Positions 8,691 through 16,500 of a stretch of 64,000 nt of DNA are shown in pieces. Position numbers and translations under genes: made by a program. How positions within the stretch are numbered: position 1 is the stretch's first letter; each line of letters begins with the position of its first letter. Location of the stretch: assembly GCF_027625935.1 (NCBI RefSeq), contig NZ_CP115300.1:9255599-9319598 (forward strand), in the 5' to 3' direction. This stretch comes from Streptomyces camelliae. Lineage in GTDB: Bacteria > Actinomycetota > Actinomycetes > Streptomycetales > Streptomycetaceae. Below the pieces are notes generated by a model that saw only the letters and a list, made by a program, of their open reading frames with translations, was not told the DNA's origin and ran no database searches.

Positions 8691-9088
8691 TCGCCTTGCT
8701 GAGCATCGAAGACAATCACACCCTCTATCTCTTCAAGGTAGACCATAAGGTCGACGACCTGGTTCGTGTACTCGCGGGCATCGTCGTCCCCGAAAACGAC
8801 CCGGACCCGTCTTGCGACAGCCGAGAGATCAAAAGGCACCGATCCTCCGATCAACCGGTGCACGAAGCGCGCATCCTCTGCCACAGTCTCGCTTTCTTCG
8901 TAAGCGACGCGCGTCAGCCATGCCCCCCATCTGAGGGCGAGCGTAGAGCCCTTGGAGAAGGGAGGCCGCTCCCACTGCAGCGTGAAGCCTGCTGCGTCTT
9001 CGAAGAGCTCGCGCAGGTCAGCGGCCAGTGATTCGTTGGATATCTCCGGGGAGTCGGGACCGAGAAAAGCATGGAGCGCAAAAGTCAT
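8678..9088 (-). CDS. Hypothetical immunity-like protein, 136 aa
   Basis: Complete frame from ATG 9088 (MTFALHAFLGPDSPEISNES) through LRELFEDAAGFTLQWERPPF and VVFGDDDAREYTNQVVDLMV to YLEEIEGVIVFDAQQGDVMR. It is acidic, single-domain and cytosolic. The two-layer alpha/beta pattern, with the strand RVRVVFGDDD and the helix EYTNQVVDLMVYLEE, is common in actinomycete immunity proteins; no exact family was recognised. It stands alone next to an LRV remnant. Confidence 0.55.
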   Translation of the reverse strand: MTFALHAFLGPDSPEISNESLAADLRELFEDAAGFTLQWERPPFSKGSTLALRWGAWLTRVAYEESETVAEDARFVHRLIGGSVPFDLSAVARRVRVVFGDDDAREYTNQVVDLMVYLEEIEGVIVFDAQQGDVMR

Positions 9089-9789
9089 TGTCGCTGTTCA
9101 GTCATCCGAGAGCAGTGGAATCAGGGTCGACATGAGTCCGATCAGGCGCCGCTCCGCTTTGCGTACTCCGGCACCAGACCTTGCGTGGCGATGGCATTGA
9201 CGAGCGGCAGCCGGCCACGCGATCGGAGGTGGCTGAATCGGCCTACGGAGGGATCCGTCGGTGCCTTCGTTGAAGCAACTTCAGCGGCGAGCGTGACCGG
9301 CGGAGCCGCTGTCCGGCCACAGAGCCCCGTGGTCGCCGTAGGGCCGACGGACAGTCCGGTCCGCTCTCGGGGGCCTCTCCAGAGGGCGCAGCCGCGGCTG
9401 CTCTGCTCGGCCAACGCCCTGCTCGCGACGGGTTCGGGTCTCTCACGAAGACGGGATCCTACTTGAGCACACCCCAATCATGGAATGCCTTCCATGATTG
9501 GGTCGAAGTTCATTACGCTGCCGTGGGTGTCGACTGTGCAGAAGGAGCTCTCACCGGCGACGTACACGGGCTGCCCGCGGAGGTGTGCTGCAACGCGCTG
9601 GTTTGCGGTAGCCGGGACGAGCTGAAGTTGTGCGTCCTTCGGGCCGAGCGGACCTGGGCCGCCGCGGTGGCAGCGGCCGGATGGACAACATCGACGTGAT
9701 CGCCACCAACACACTCGGACCCGCCCAATGTCCTCAGTGAGGAACCGGCTTGAACCGGCCGTCCGTACACGCGAATCAAAGGAACAGCC
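9089..9789. other. Mostly non-coding, decayed coding traces
   Basis: About 700 bp with no convincing gene. A plus-strand trace at roughly 9520-9699 (VDCAEGALTGDVHGLPAEVC, then LKLCVLRAERTWAAAVAAAG) has protein-like composition but no start site; it may be the tail of a lost gene. The perfect hairpin at 9473-9502 lies in this stretch. Confidence 0.4.
9473..9502. repeat. Perfect 13-bp inverted repeat, 4-nt loop
   Basis: CCCAATCATGGAA (9473-9485) and TTCCATGATTGGG (9490-9502) flank TGCC. The arms are less GC-rich than the surroundings. It could be a terminator, a dimeric repressor site or an IS end; nothing adjacent decides. Confidence 0.6.
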
Positions 9790-10233
9790 ATGCCCCTGCC
9801 CGACGACCTCTCCGCCGAGATCGACGGCTTGTGCCGTCGCGGCGACACCCTGGCCGAAGCGGGCCGACTCGACGAGGCCAAGGCGCTGTACGTCGAGGCC
9901 CTGCGACTGCTGCCGGATGATCCGAGCGACTGGGCGGCCTCGACCTGGATCTACGTGGCGATCGGTGACGTCCATTTTCGGCAGGGTGTCTTCGACAGGG
10001 CGTACCGGTGCTTCCACAACGCCGTCCGGTGCCCCGACGGACTGGGCAACCCGTTCATCCATCTCCGCCTGGGCCAGAGCGCCTTGGAGCTCGGCGACCA
10101 CGACCGCGCGGCGGACGAGTTGATGCGGGCCTACATGGGCGGCGGTCCTGACATCTTCGACGAGGACGACCCCAAGTACCTCGCCTTCCTGCGGACCCGC
10201 GCCGACCTCGGCCATGCCCAGAGTTCGGGATGA
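9790..10233 (+). CDS. Tetratricopeptide-repeat protein, 147 aa
   Basis: ATG 9790 opens a three-gene coupled operon. The protein has about three TPR-like helix pairs: LCRRGDTLAEAGRLDEAKAL and YVEALRLLPDDP; WIYVAIGDVHFRQGVFDRAY and RCFHNAVRCPDG; IHLRLGQSALELGDHDRAAD and ELMRAYMGGGP. It ends with an acidic DIFDEDDPKYLAFL tail. Short TPR proteins of this kind are known immunity proteins beside Rhs/WapA-type toxins; that role is inferred. Its stop overlaps the next ATG (ATGA at 10230-10233). Confidence 0.7.
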   Translation: MPLPDDLSAEIDGLCRRGDTLAEAGRLDEAKALYVEALRLLPDDPSDWAASTWIYVAIGDVHFRQGVFDRAYRCFHNAVRCPDGLGNPFIHLRLGQSALELGDHDRAADELMRAYMGGGPDIFDEDDPKYLAFLRTRADLGHAQSSG

Positions 10234-10826
10234 GCGCCGGGCGAACCCGTGCGTGCCATCCCGAGGAAACTCCCGCCGCACCCCAAAGCGAAACGCCGCT
10301 GACCATGCTGCTGCCTGCCGCACGATCAGCCTTCACCCGCCTCGCGGAGGGGCTCGGCGGCACGGAGTGCTGCGGATACGCGCTGTACTCCGATGCGGCG
10401 GCGATGACGGTCTGCTGCGCGGTCAACACACGGGATCATCTGGCCCGCAGCCAGGCCGCCGATCCCGACGACGCGGAGTACTACCGGTGGAGCCCGGCCG
10501 AATGGGCGCACGAGGGGGTGGGCCACGAGTACTTCACCGAGGTGAACCGGCACCTGCTCACACGCTCCATCACTCTCGGCGGCCTGGAGCTGTGCCAGTG
10601 GCGCGACAGTGTGTACGAGGCGTGCGTGGTGACCTTGGAGACACTGTTGGCGGAGGACATCCTCGAGCGGGACGACGACACCGTCGTGGTATTCGCCGTC
10701 TCCGACCACACGGACGCGGAACGGGAGGCGGGCTGGATCCGCCGTCTCAACCCGCCGCACCAGACCCGGCGTTTCACCCGCTGGTCAGCTGCGCCCCATT
10801 ACGCTCTGTCATGCTTCGGGGAATGA
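10230..10826 (+). CDS. DUF4303-family protein
   Basis: 198 residues, coupled to the TPR gene by a 4-nt overlap. After ~25 disordered residues it carries the DUF4303 layout: AFTRLAEGLGGTECCGYALY and SDAAAMTVCCAVNTRDHL (a Y-l-Y-sD strand followed by N-T near the third strand), then EYYRWSPAEWAHEGVGHEYF and later VVVFAVSDHTDAEREAGWIR and LNPPHQTRRF. DUF4303 proteins occur as presumed immunity proteins in polymorphic-toxin loci. No enzymatic motif. The stop overlaps the third gene by ATGA at 10823-10826. Confidence 0.78.
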   Translation: MSAGRTRACHPEETPAAPQSETPLTMLLPAARSAFTRLAEGLGGTECCGYALYSDAAAMTVCCAVNTRDHLARSQAADPDDAEYYRWSPAEWAHEGVGHEYFTEVNRHLLTRSITLGGLELCQWRDSVYEACVVTLETLLAEDILERDDDTVVVFAVSDHTDAEREAGWIRRLNPPHQTRRFTRWSAAPHYALSCFGE

Positions 10827-11605
10827 GGCATCAGCAGATCCTGGACAAGCTCGCGGCTCGGGGAATCGTCCAGGCGATGAATGAGGATGTGGCTCGGTGG
10901 ACCAGCGAGCAGATGTCATACCGCGGCCGGTCGCATACAGAGGTCCAGAAGACGGTGATACCGCCGCTCCTCACACGTTGGCGTTGCCTGCTCGACGCCG
11001 CTGACGCCACAGCGGCGGCCAAGGACGTCGGGTGGGTGGCGCTGGCCACCTTGCTGCACAAGTACGGATTCCACGACAGCGCCATCACCGCGAGAGCCTT
11101 GACCTCCATCGACGAACTCAACCATCACGTCGTCCTGTCCGACGCGTTCGAAAGACAGTCCCCGGCGATTAGAGCACTGCTGCGGTCGGCGCCGACACCA
11201 CTGACGCGTCGGCCGCGCAATCCCAGAACAGTCACCTTCCTACGCCCCGGCGATGTCGTCTCCATCCAACTCGCCAACCGCTTCCACGCCGCCTTCGTCC
11301 ACGGGCTGCACGGCGCGAATGAATTCCCGGTAATCGAGTTCTACGCCGGCTCCTTCACCCAGCCGCCCACCATGGCACAGCTAGCAGGCCGGCCAGCGGC
11401 CCGAGCAGGCGCTCGTGCCCGCTTCGGGGTCGTGGGCCTGACCTACCTGCCCGACCCTGCCCATCAAGTGGTGGCACTGGCCTCGCAGCACTCCAAGGCA
11501 CCGCCCGGAGGCGATCCCCAGGCAGGCGGCGGCCTGTGGAGCTTGACTGACATCATCGCCTTGCCAATGACCACGGCGGCACTCTTCGACGGCGACCGGG
11601 AGTAG
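10823..11605 (+). CDS. Hypothetical protein, third gene of coupled operon
   Basis: ATG 10823 is chosen because it overlaps the DUF4303 stop; an in-frame ATG at 10811 would add four residues. The 260-residue protein starts MRHQQILDKLAARGIVQAMN, has a helical first half (VGWVALATLLHKYGFHDSAI), and then a beta-rich half with VTFLRPGDVVSIQLANRFHA and FVHGLHGANEFPVIEFYAGS. That second half looks like a small beta-barrel of the kind found in actinomycete immunity-associated proteins. No named family. No signal peptide. Confidence 0.6.
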   Translation: MRHQQILDKLAARGIVQAMNEDVARWTSEQMSYRGRSHTEVQKTVIPPLLTRWRCLLDAADATAAAKDVGWVALATLLHKYGFHDSAITARALTSIDELNHHVVLSDAFERQSPAIRALLRSAPTPLTRRPRNPRTVTFLRPGDVVSIQLANRFHAAFVHGLHGANEFPVIEFYAGSFTQPPTMAQLAGRPAARAGARARFGVVGLTYLPDPAHQVVALASQHSKAPPGGDPQAGGGLWSLTDIIALPMTTAALFDGDRE

Positions 11606-11788
11606 TACCTCCAAATCGGCGGTCGGGTCTCATGCTGCAGGGTCGGTACGGTGAGGCGCGAGGACCTCCAGCACGGGTATCGGCATGCCCGCGACCAGCA
11701 ACGATCACCCAACCGAGACTTCCGTTCGACGAGCACGGCCCAAGATCGGAAAGACAACAACCTCTCAAGCTCACTCAGAGCAAGGCCG

Positions 11789-12661
11789 TCACCGGGTAGC
11801 CGTGAGGACGTCCAGGAATCGCGCGTGGTCGACCGAGACCGAGATCCGTGTCCGGGTGCCGGCCGCCGGGCGTGCACCCCAGGCGCCGCGCTCGCGGTAT
11901 ACCTCGACCTCGCGGAACGCGCAGATGGATTCGTCGAGCGCCACGGCCGCCGCGAGCGGGTCATGGAAGGCCTTGCCGGCGCGGCGCTTGGCCAGGTAGA
12001 CCTCCATGCCCTCCCGCACGAGCGCCATCCCGGGTGTGAGCCGCCGCGCCGACAGGGCGGCGTGCATCGCGCCGTCGTAGACAACGCCGTGGCAGACGTT
12101 CTTCGAGACGAGCACCCGCTCACCGACGTGGGGCGACTCCAGCAGCTTCAACGCCGCCTGCGGAGCGCCGTTGAAGTTGTACGTCCCGCAGGTCTCGCGT
12201 CCTTCGAACTTGGGGAGCCGGTGTTCGGGCGGGACGACGGAGTCGCCGGCGAAGCCGCCCTGCGCGACCCAGCGGGCGATGCGCACGTCCGGTTTCCGTT
12301 CCAGGAGCATGCCGGGATTCTTCAGCGGCGCCCCCGTGAGCAGCGTCGCGTCCTCGCTGGCGAAGGTGTCCCGGAGCAACTGCCAGGCCTCGGCGTCGGG
12401 TTCGCGGGGCGGAACTTTCCCAAGCCATCGGCGATGAAAGCCCGACACCGGCTTCACGTCAGCACCGGGCCGGTACGCGCCGACCGGTACGGTCACCCCA
12501 AGGCGCCCGAGGAGGTGCTTGACGATACCGACCTGCTCATCCGATCCAGGCATGACCGTCACGGCCACCAGGCGCGCCCACGGATGGGTCGCGAGGGCAC
12601 ACAGGGTGAAGACGTCGTCGGGGTCGCCGGTCTCCATGTCGAACGCGATCGGGATTGCCAT
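11789..12661 (-). CDS. Inosine/uridine-preferring nucleoside hydrolase family
   Basis: Hydrolyses the N-glycosidic bond of nucleosides. The N-terminal calcium-binding signature is present as DMETGDPDDVF (family pattern D-x-D-x-G-x-D-D, with E in place of the second D position), starting eight residues from ATG 12661; an ATG at 12697 would add 12 residues. Other family features are VAVTVMPGSDEQVGIVKHLL, LTGAPLKNPGML, GGFAGDSVVPPEH, TYNFNGAPQAA and, near the end, FHDPLAAAVALDES, whose H-D-P is the usual late metal/ribose site. Length 290 residues is normal. It stands alone on the minus strand. Confidence 0.85.
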   Translation of the reverse strand: MAIPIAFDMETGDPDDVFTLCALATHPWARLVAVTVMPGSDEQVGIVKHLLGRLGVTVPVGAYRPGADVKPVSGFHRRWLGKVPPREPDAEAWQLLRDTFASEDATLLTGAPLKNPGMLLERKPDVRIARWVAQGGFAGDSVVPPEHRLPKFEGRETCGTYNFNGAPQAALKLLESPHVGERVLVSKNVCHGVVYDGAMHAALSARRLTPGMALVREGMEVYLAKRRAGKAFHDPLAAAVALDESICAFREVEVYRERGAWGARPAAGTRTRISVSVDHARFLDVLTATR

Positions 12662-12850
12662 TCCCGCGACCATACCGATCCGACGGAACGTGTCCAACGG
12701 AATATCGGCGAGACAGGCACGCTCGGCCGGTCAGCAGCCGCCACCTCAGGCGGCGCAGTTGAGTGAGGTCATCCCTCATCAAGGTCTCCTTGGGGGAAAA
12801 TTCGCAATGCCGCGCCCGCAACACGGCGGGCGCGGCACTGGTGGTGGTGA

Positions 12851-13048
12851 TCAGGGCTGGGCGGTGTCGTCGACGACCACGAGGAACTGATCAGTGCCGA
12901 GGTCCATGACGACCTGGGCGCGCAGTCCCTGCTGTCGCCGGGCGGCGGCGTATTCGTCGGCCGGCCGGGAGCCTCGGGGGTGGCCGGCGGGGAAGCGCTC
13001 CAGCACCGTGCGCTGCTGGTGGTCAGAGGTCGGGGTCGGCGTGGTCAC
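12851..13048 (-). CDS. Small hypothetical protein, 65 aa
   Basis: ATG 13048 overlaps the stop of the upstream frame (ATGA). The product begins MTTPTPTSDHQQRTVLERFP and ends QVVMDLGTDQFLVVVDDTAQ-P, with a basic helical middle and two short strands at the end. The coupling supports a real gene pair, but the upstream partner is truncated by transposase DNA. No family recognised. Confidence 0.45.
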   Translation of the reverse strand: MTTPTPTSDHQQRTVLERFPAGHPRGSRPADEYAAARRQQGLRAQVVMDLGTDQFLVVVDDTAQP

Positions 13049-13240
13049 GGCTCTGGGTCCTCAGGGCCGGGGACGTCGCCGAACACGTCGTCCATCGCCT
13101 GTGTGACAGCGGGCCGGTTTTCGGGCCGGGCCGCGTTGGGGACCGCGTTGGTGAGGTCGATCAGGTCGACGTCCTCGAACAACTCGGTCAGGTCCGCGAT
13201 GGTCTCCGGGTCCAGGACGACGTCGTCGCTCCGCGCTGGT
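13045..13240 (-). pseudogene. C-terminal fragment of unknown gene
   Basis: The frame VVLDPETIADLTELFEDVDL then IDLTNAVPNAARPENRPAVT and AMDDVFGDVPGPEDPEP ends at 13045. Upstream of about 13240 the DNA belongs to a transposase in another frame, so the N-terminus is gone. Coupled with the 65-residue gene that follows. The acidic helical text could be a regulatory or structural protein; unknown. Confidence 0.4.
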
Positions 13241-13623
13241 TGGCGCGTCGGGGCGGAGCCAGTTGCTGACGTCGACGGCCAGGACCAGGCGCCCGTCGGC
13301 GGCCCGCGGCATCGGCAGACCGGCCAGCACCTGCCGCAACCGAGGCACATCCACGCTCCCGCGGTTCAACGCCTCGTACATCGCGCCGTGCCCACGCCGG
13401 TGCTCGGCCACCAGCGTGAGGTCCACCGGCGAGGTTACGGACCGTCCAAGCACAGCAGCGCGTCGGCCAGCTCGAACAGTTCGTCCCCGCGGGCGGTCAG
13501 GCAGTCGACGAAGTCGACCCGGAAGCGTGACGCTTCGGCGAACGCCTCCCCAGGACCGGTATCAGGCGGCAGACTCACCCTCACGGCCTTCGTCTCGATC
13601 GGTGCACCTTGGTCGGAGCACAT
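13240..13623 (-). pseudogene. Transposase fragment (NF041680-type actinomycete family)
   Basis: From ATG 13623 the first frame gives FRVDFVDCLTARGDELFELA and DALLCLDGP, then a one-base shift near 13440 moves to VTSPVDLTLVAEHRRGHGAM, LPMPRAADGRLVLAVDVSNW and LRPDAPTSAER. These are the N-terminal ~130 residues of a large transposase common in Streptomyces. The catalytic core and C-terminus are deleted. Frameshift and truncation both mark it as dead. Confidence 0.65.
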
Positions 13624-13723
13624 GATCAGGCGAAGGCCGCTTCAATGTCCGGCAAATGCCCAGGTGAGTGATCCAGTTCGAGATGTCGTTCGATGCCAGG
13701 AGCCAGGCACGGGCGCTGATGAC

Positions 13724-14506
13724 TCAGCTAGCGAGCAGGGCTTGCATCCACTGGTCTTCGCGTTGCTCGATGTATTCGGCGTCGTTTCGCCAAGCGTCGC
13801 CGTGGCCTTCAGCCCACAGCCTTGCCCAGGGCTGGGCTCCTTGGGCTGCCTGGTCGCGCAGGAAGTCGTGCATGGAACGCGTACGGCGCCCCAGCAGAGG
13901 CACCAACCGACGGCGTTCGGACTCAGCCAGACCGTAGGCGTCGGCGAAGACTCGCAGTCGGTCCGCCGCGTCCGCGCTCTGCCAGTCCGGATGCGCGGAC
14001 AGCGGGATGAACCCGTGAATGGCGTATGCGACATCCCACAGGCGCGAGCCGGGACCTGCAGCGTCCCAGTCGATGAAGGCCCACCGCGCCTCGTCTGCGA
14101 CCACGAGGTTCCAGGGGGCCAGGTCGTTATGGGCGATGATGTCACTGTCCTCAGCGGGGATCAGTGTCTGCCACCGCGCATCGGAGGGCGCCGTGAAGTC
14201 CTGCACGGCGTCGTGGAAGTCCCGGATCAGCCGTGCCACGCGAGCCAGTTGTCGAGCGGGTTCCATCAGCGAGAACCGGCCGGGCCAGACCACATCTCCC
14301 AGCATGAAGGTCAGGACCTCACGCCCCTGATCGTCAATGCCGAGCGGACGAGGCGCCGCGCCGAAGCCCACCTCGTGCAGGTGGGCAAGCAGGGCATGCA
14401 CAGCGGGAGTCCATGGTCCGGTCGGACGGCGAACGGTGTCCCCGACGCGAACGACACCATCACTGACGTTGCCACCGGACAAAGGCTGTTCATCATCGTG
14501 CCGCAT
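13724..14506 (-). CDS. Aminoglycoside phosphotransferase (APH)-family kinase
   Basis: Protein-kinase-like small-molecule phosphotransferase, 260 residues. The key motifs are the Brenner-type catalytic loop IIAHNDLAPWNLV (Asp of HND) and the metal-binding AFIDWDAAGPGSRLWDVAYA. The N-terminal lobe is short: VVRVGDTVRRPTGPWTPAV is the usual start of this group, which includes many Streptomyces homologues with no proven antibiotic substrate. C-terminal helices include RRRLVPLLGRRTRSMHDFLR. Substrate is unknown; resistance should not be assumed. Starts at ATG 14506 in a region with no divergent partner. Confidence 0.85.
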   Translation of the reverse strand: MRHDDEQPLSGGNVSDGVVRVGDTVRRPTGPWTPAVHALLAHLHEVGFGAAPRPLGIDDQGREVLTFMLGDVVWPGRFSLMEPARQLARVARLIRDFHDAVQDFTAPSDARWQTLIPAEDSDIIAHNDLAPWNLVVADEARWAFIDWDAAGPGSRLWDVAYAIHGFIPLSAHPDWQSADAADRLRVFADAYGLAESERRRLVPLLGRRTRSMHDFLRDQAAQGAQPWARLWAEGHGDAWRNDAEYIEQREDQWMQALLAS

Positions 14507-14807
14507 CGAACCAGTGTGTCGGATCAGCTCGTCGTGATCACCCCATTAAGGGGGAGCGTCAGAGTAGGGACGGAGGTTAAAAAACAAGGTTAGTGCCCGT
14601 TCCTGAACCTCAAAGCCATATGCCAGACCACGAATATCCGAAAAGAGAGGCTCGTGAAAGCGTTCGCCGAGAGGTCACGGCGACCGTTTTCGCGGGCCGC
14701 CGCACGCTCACAGTCTCCATACGGGTGAACGGCTCCGCGTTGATGGATCATGGCTGCGGTGGGGCCGGTTGACTAGTGGGTACGTCACGCCTTCCAGGAG
14801 GACCGCC

Positions 14808-15218
14808 ATGCTTGGCCGGACTGTGCTCGCCGCCACCGCACTTGCCGCTAGCGTGCTGACCACACCAGCAGTACTCACTGACGCCCACGCGGCAGCAGTC
14901 GGCCCCGTAGGCCTGACCAACGCCGACAACGGCAGGACAGTCACCGTCAAATCCGGCGGCGCGGTCAACGTGCACCTCAAAGCCGTCCCGGGTAGCGGGG
15001 TGAAGTGGGTGTGGGACGAGCCCACGGCCTCCGACGACCAGGTTCTGTCACGGTCTTCTGGCCGCACGGTTGCCAGCGGCGACGCCGAAGCCACCTTCGC
15101 CGCCGAAGCGGACGGGCACAGCACCATCACCGCGCACCGCCGCTGCGTCGTCACGGCTCCTGGGCATAGCTGCCCCTCCGTCGTATCCCTCTGGAAGACC
15201 ACCGTCGACGTCAGCTGA
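14808..15218 (+). CDS. Secreted chagasin-like (I42-type) protein
   Basis: ATG 14808 follows AGGAGG at a good distance. The first ~33 residues are a Sec signal peptide (MLGRTVLAATALAASVLTTP ... TDAHA). The mature part reads VTVKSGGAVNVHLKAVPGSG-VKWVW, then GDAEATFAAEADGHSTITAH and ends in a beta strand after a cysteine pair (HRRC ... HSC). This order resembles chagasin-type cysteine-protease inhibitors: an N-P-T-T-G-like loop before the W strand, then a G-rich strand and a final hairpin, though the canonical RPW loop is not clear. Extracellular; function by fold only. Confidence 0.55.
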   Translation: MLGRTVLAATALAASVLTTPAVLTDAHAAAVGPVGLTNADNGRTVTVKSGGAVNVHLKAVPGSGVKWVWDEPTASDDQVLSRSSGRTVASGDAEATFAAEADGHSTITAHRRCVVTAPGHSCPSVVSLWKTTVDVS

Positions 15219-15388
15219 CGGCTTGCCTCCGCCAGCCTCCAGGGTGCCGTTCGCCGAACGGCCACCGTGACCGCACCGGTGCGGCCCGGCGCCGGTCGGG
15301 CCGCGAGTGAGCAATCGTCAAGACCTGTGGATGAGCTGAAGGAAATCGGGTTGTCGTTCACGTGTAGCAGGCCGAACGATCGCGCCTT
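15219..15388. other. Intergenic, nothing recognised
   Basis: Short gap between the secreted protein and an SDR fragment. No hairpin or promoter was obvious. Confidence 0.4.
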
Positions 15389-15577
15389 GTGACGACTGCT
15401 GATGAGAAGCCGCTGTTCGATGGCGCCAGGCCGGTCGCGTTGGTGACCGGCGTCGGCCGGTCCATCGGAATCGGTGCGGGGATCGCCCGCCGACTGGCCG
15501 AAGCGGGCTGGAACGTCGCCTTCACGTACTGGACGTCGTACGACGCGCGTATGGCCCGGTGTGACGAAGAGCGATAG
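15389..15577 (+). pseudogene. SDR oxidoreductase N-terminal fragment
   Basis: Starts GTG 15389 and reads PVALVTGVGRSIGIGAGIAR then LAEAGWNVAFTYWTSYDARM, the cofactor-binding beta-alpha-beta unit of a 3-oxoacyl-reductase-like SDR. The frame ends after 62 residues where ~245 are expected; the catalytic Tyr-Lys region is not found downstream. Deletion remnant. Confidence 0.7.
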
Positions 15578-15825
15578 ATGGTCTCGCAACATTCAGTAGC
15601 CGGTGGTCAGCAGCTTGCGAAGAAGGGTTGTTGGCCCCGATGGCGGACGACAGGTGGCCCCGAAGGGCATCGGCTGGTCCTGCTATGGGGGCCGGCCACA
15701 GCCCGACCGCCGACAAGGCCATGCGGCCACGGTTACCGGTCAGAACGCTCAAGGCCGGCGCGCCCACTGATCTGCTCTGTGGCTGGCGTTCGGACGAAAC
15801 GGCGCGGAACAGGGTCGAGTCCTGA
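15578..15825. other. Non-coding gap after SDR fragment
   Basis: About 250 bp with no supported gene on either strand. It separates the SDR remnant from the 3' end of the convergent TetR gene. Confidence 0.45.
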
Positions 15826-16431
15826 CTACGGCCTGGCCGTGCCGGTGGAGTCTCCGGAGGGACAGGTGACGGCCCAGGCCGCCTCGATCATCTGAAAGAT
15901 CTCGCCCACCGTGGCCTGCGGATCGGCCGCCTCACGGGCCAGCGAATAGGCGTCGATCACGAACCTCGCGATCGCCCGGCAGGCCGTTGGGGTCCCTGAC
16001 AGGTCGGGATCGGCGGCGATGGCCGTTGCCAACGACTCCGCGTGGCGCAGCCGCATCGACTCTTCGTACTCCCGCAGGGCGGGTGATGCGTCGATCATGC
16101 GCCAGATCGGGGCGGCGCTGTCCGCTGTGCAGTGTCGCACCAGGGACTGGATCTCGCGGCGCAGCGCGGGGACGAGCGGCTCGTGCGGCGCCCGGTCGGT
16201 GACCGCCCGCGTGAGGCGCTGCTCGAAGTCTTCGTCCTGTTCGAAGACCAGGGCCTCTTTCGAGGCGAAGTGGGAGAACAGCGTGGTAACGGCCACGTCG
16301 GCCTCGGCGGCCACGTCACGGATGCCCACCGCGTCGTACCCGTGCTCCAGGAAGAGCCGCAGGGCGGTGTCAGCGATCTTCTGGCGGGTCGCGGCCTTCT
16401 TGCGCTCACGGCGTCCGGTCGGCACAGTCAT
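15826..16431 (-). CDS. TetR/AcrR-family regulator, divergent to oxidoreductase
   Basis: 201 residues. N-terminal HTH: TRQKIADTALRLFLEHGYDA, then VGIRDVAAEADVAVTTLFSH and FASKEALVFEQDED. The C-terminal domain (PALRREIQSLVRHCTADSAA ... FVIDAYSLAREAADPQATV) is typical of regulators that sense small lipophilic ligands. It is divergently transcribed from the MDR oxidoreductase at 16501 across a 69-bp gap containing palindromes, the classical layout of a repressor controlling both itself and the neighbouring enzyme gene. Confidence 0.9.
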   Translation of the reverse strand: MTVPTGRRERKKAATRQKIADTALRLFLEHGYDAVGIRDVAAEADVAVTTLFSHFASKEALVFEQDEDFEQRLTRAVTDRAPHEPLVPALRREIQSLVRHCTADSAAPIWRMIDASPALREYEESMRLRHAESLATAIAADPDLSGTPTACRAIARFVIDAYSLAREAADPQATVGEIFQMIEAAWAVTCPSGDSTGTARP

Positions 16432-16474
16432 GCCTTCACACTATCAGGTACAAATCCATAACGAATTCAAAATC

Positions 16475-16494
16475 CTAACCGTTAGTGTTACGGT
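16475..16494. promoter_or_regulatory. Candidate TetR operator between divergent genes
   Basis: CTAAC-C-GTTAG (16475-16485) is a perfect 11-bp palindrome, overlapping a wider dyad ACCGT-TAGTGTT-ACGGT (16478-16494). The site lies just upstream of the oxidoreductase ATG and inside the 69-bp divergent promoter region, which is notably AT-rich for this genome. Confidence 0.6.
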
Positions 16495-16500
16495 CGCCGC

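Noticed and set aside
9142..9477. Minus-strand 111-codon gene
   Set aside because: No ribosome site, low protein-like character.
11651..12766. 371-codon plus-strand frame
   Set aside because: Antisense to the nucleoside hydrolase.
13724..14506. Antibiotic-resistance aminoglycoside kinase
   Set aside because: Family motifs present but nothing indicates an aminoglycoside substrate.
12980..14593. 537-codon plus-strand frame
   Set aside because: Runs antisense through transposase debris and the APH gene; composition not protein-like.
15578..15825. Continuation of the SDR fragment
   Set aside because: No catalytic-region sequence in any frame.
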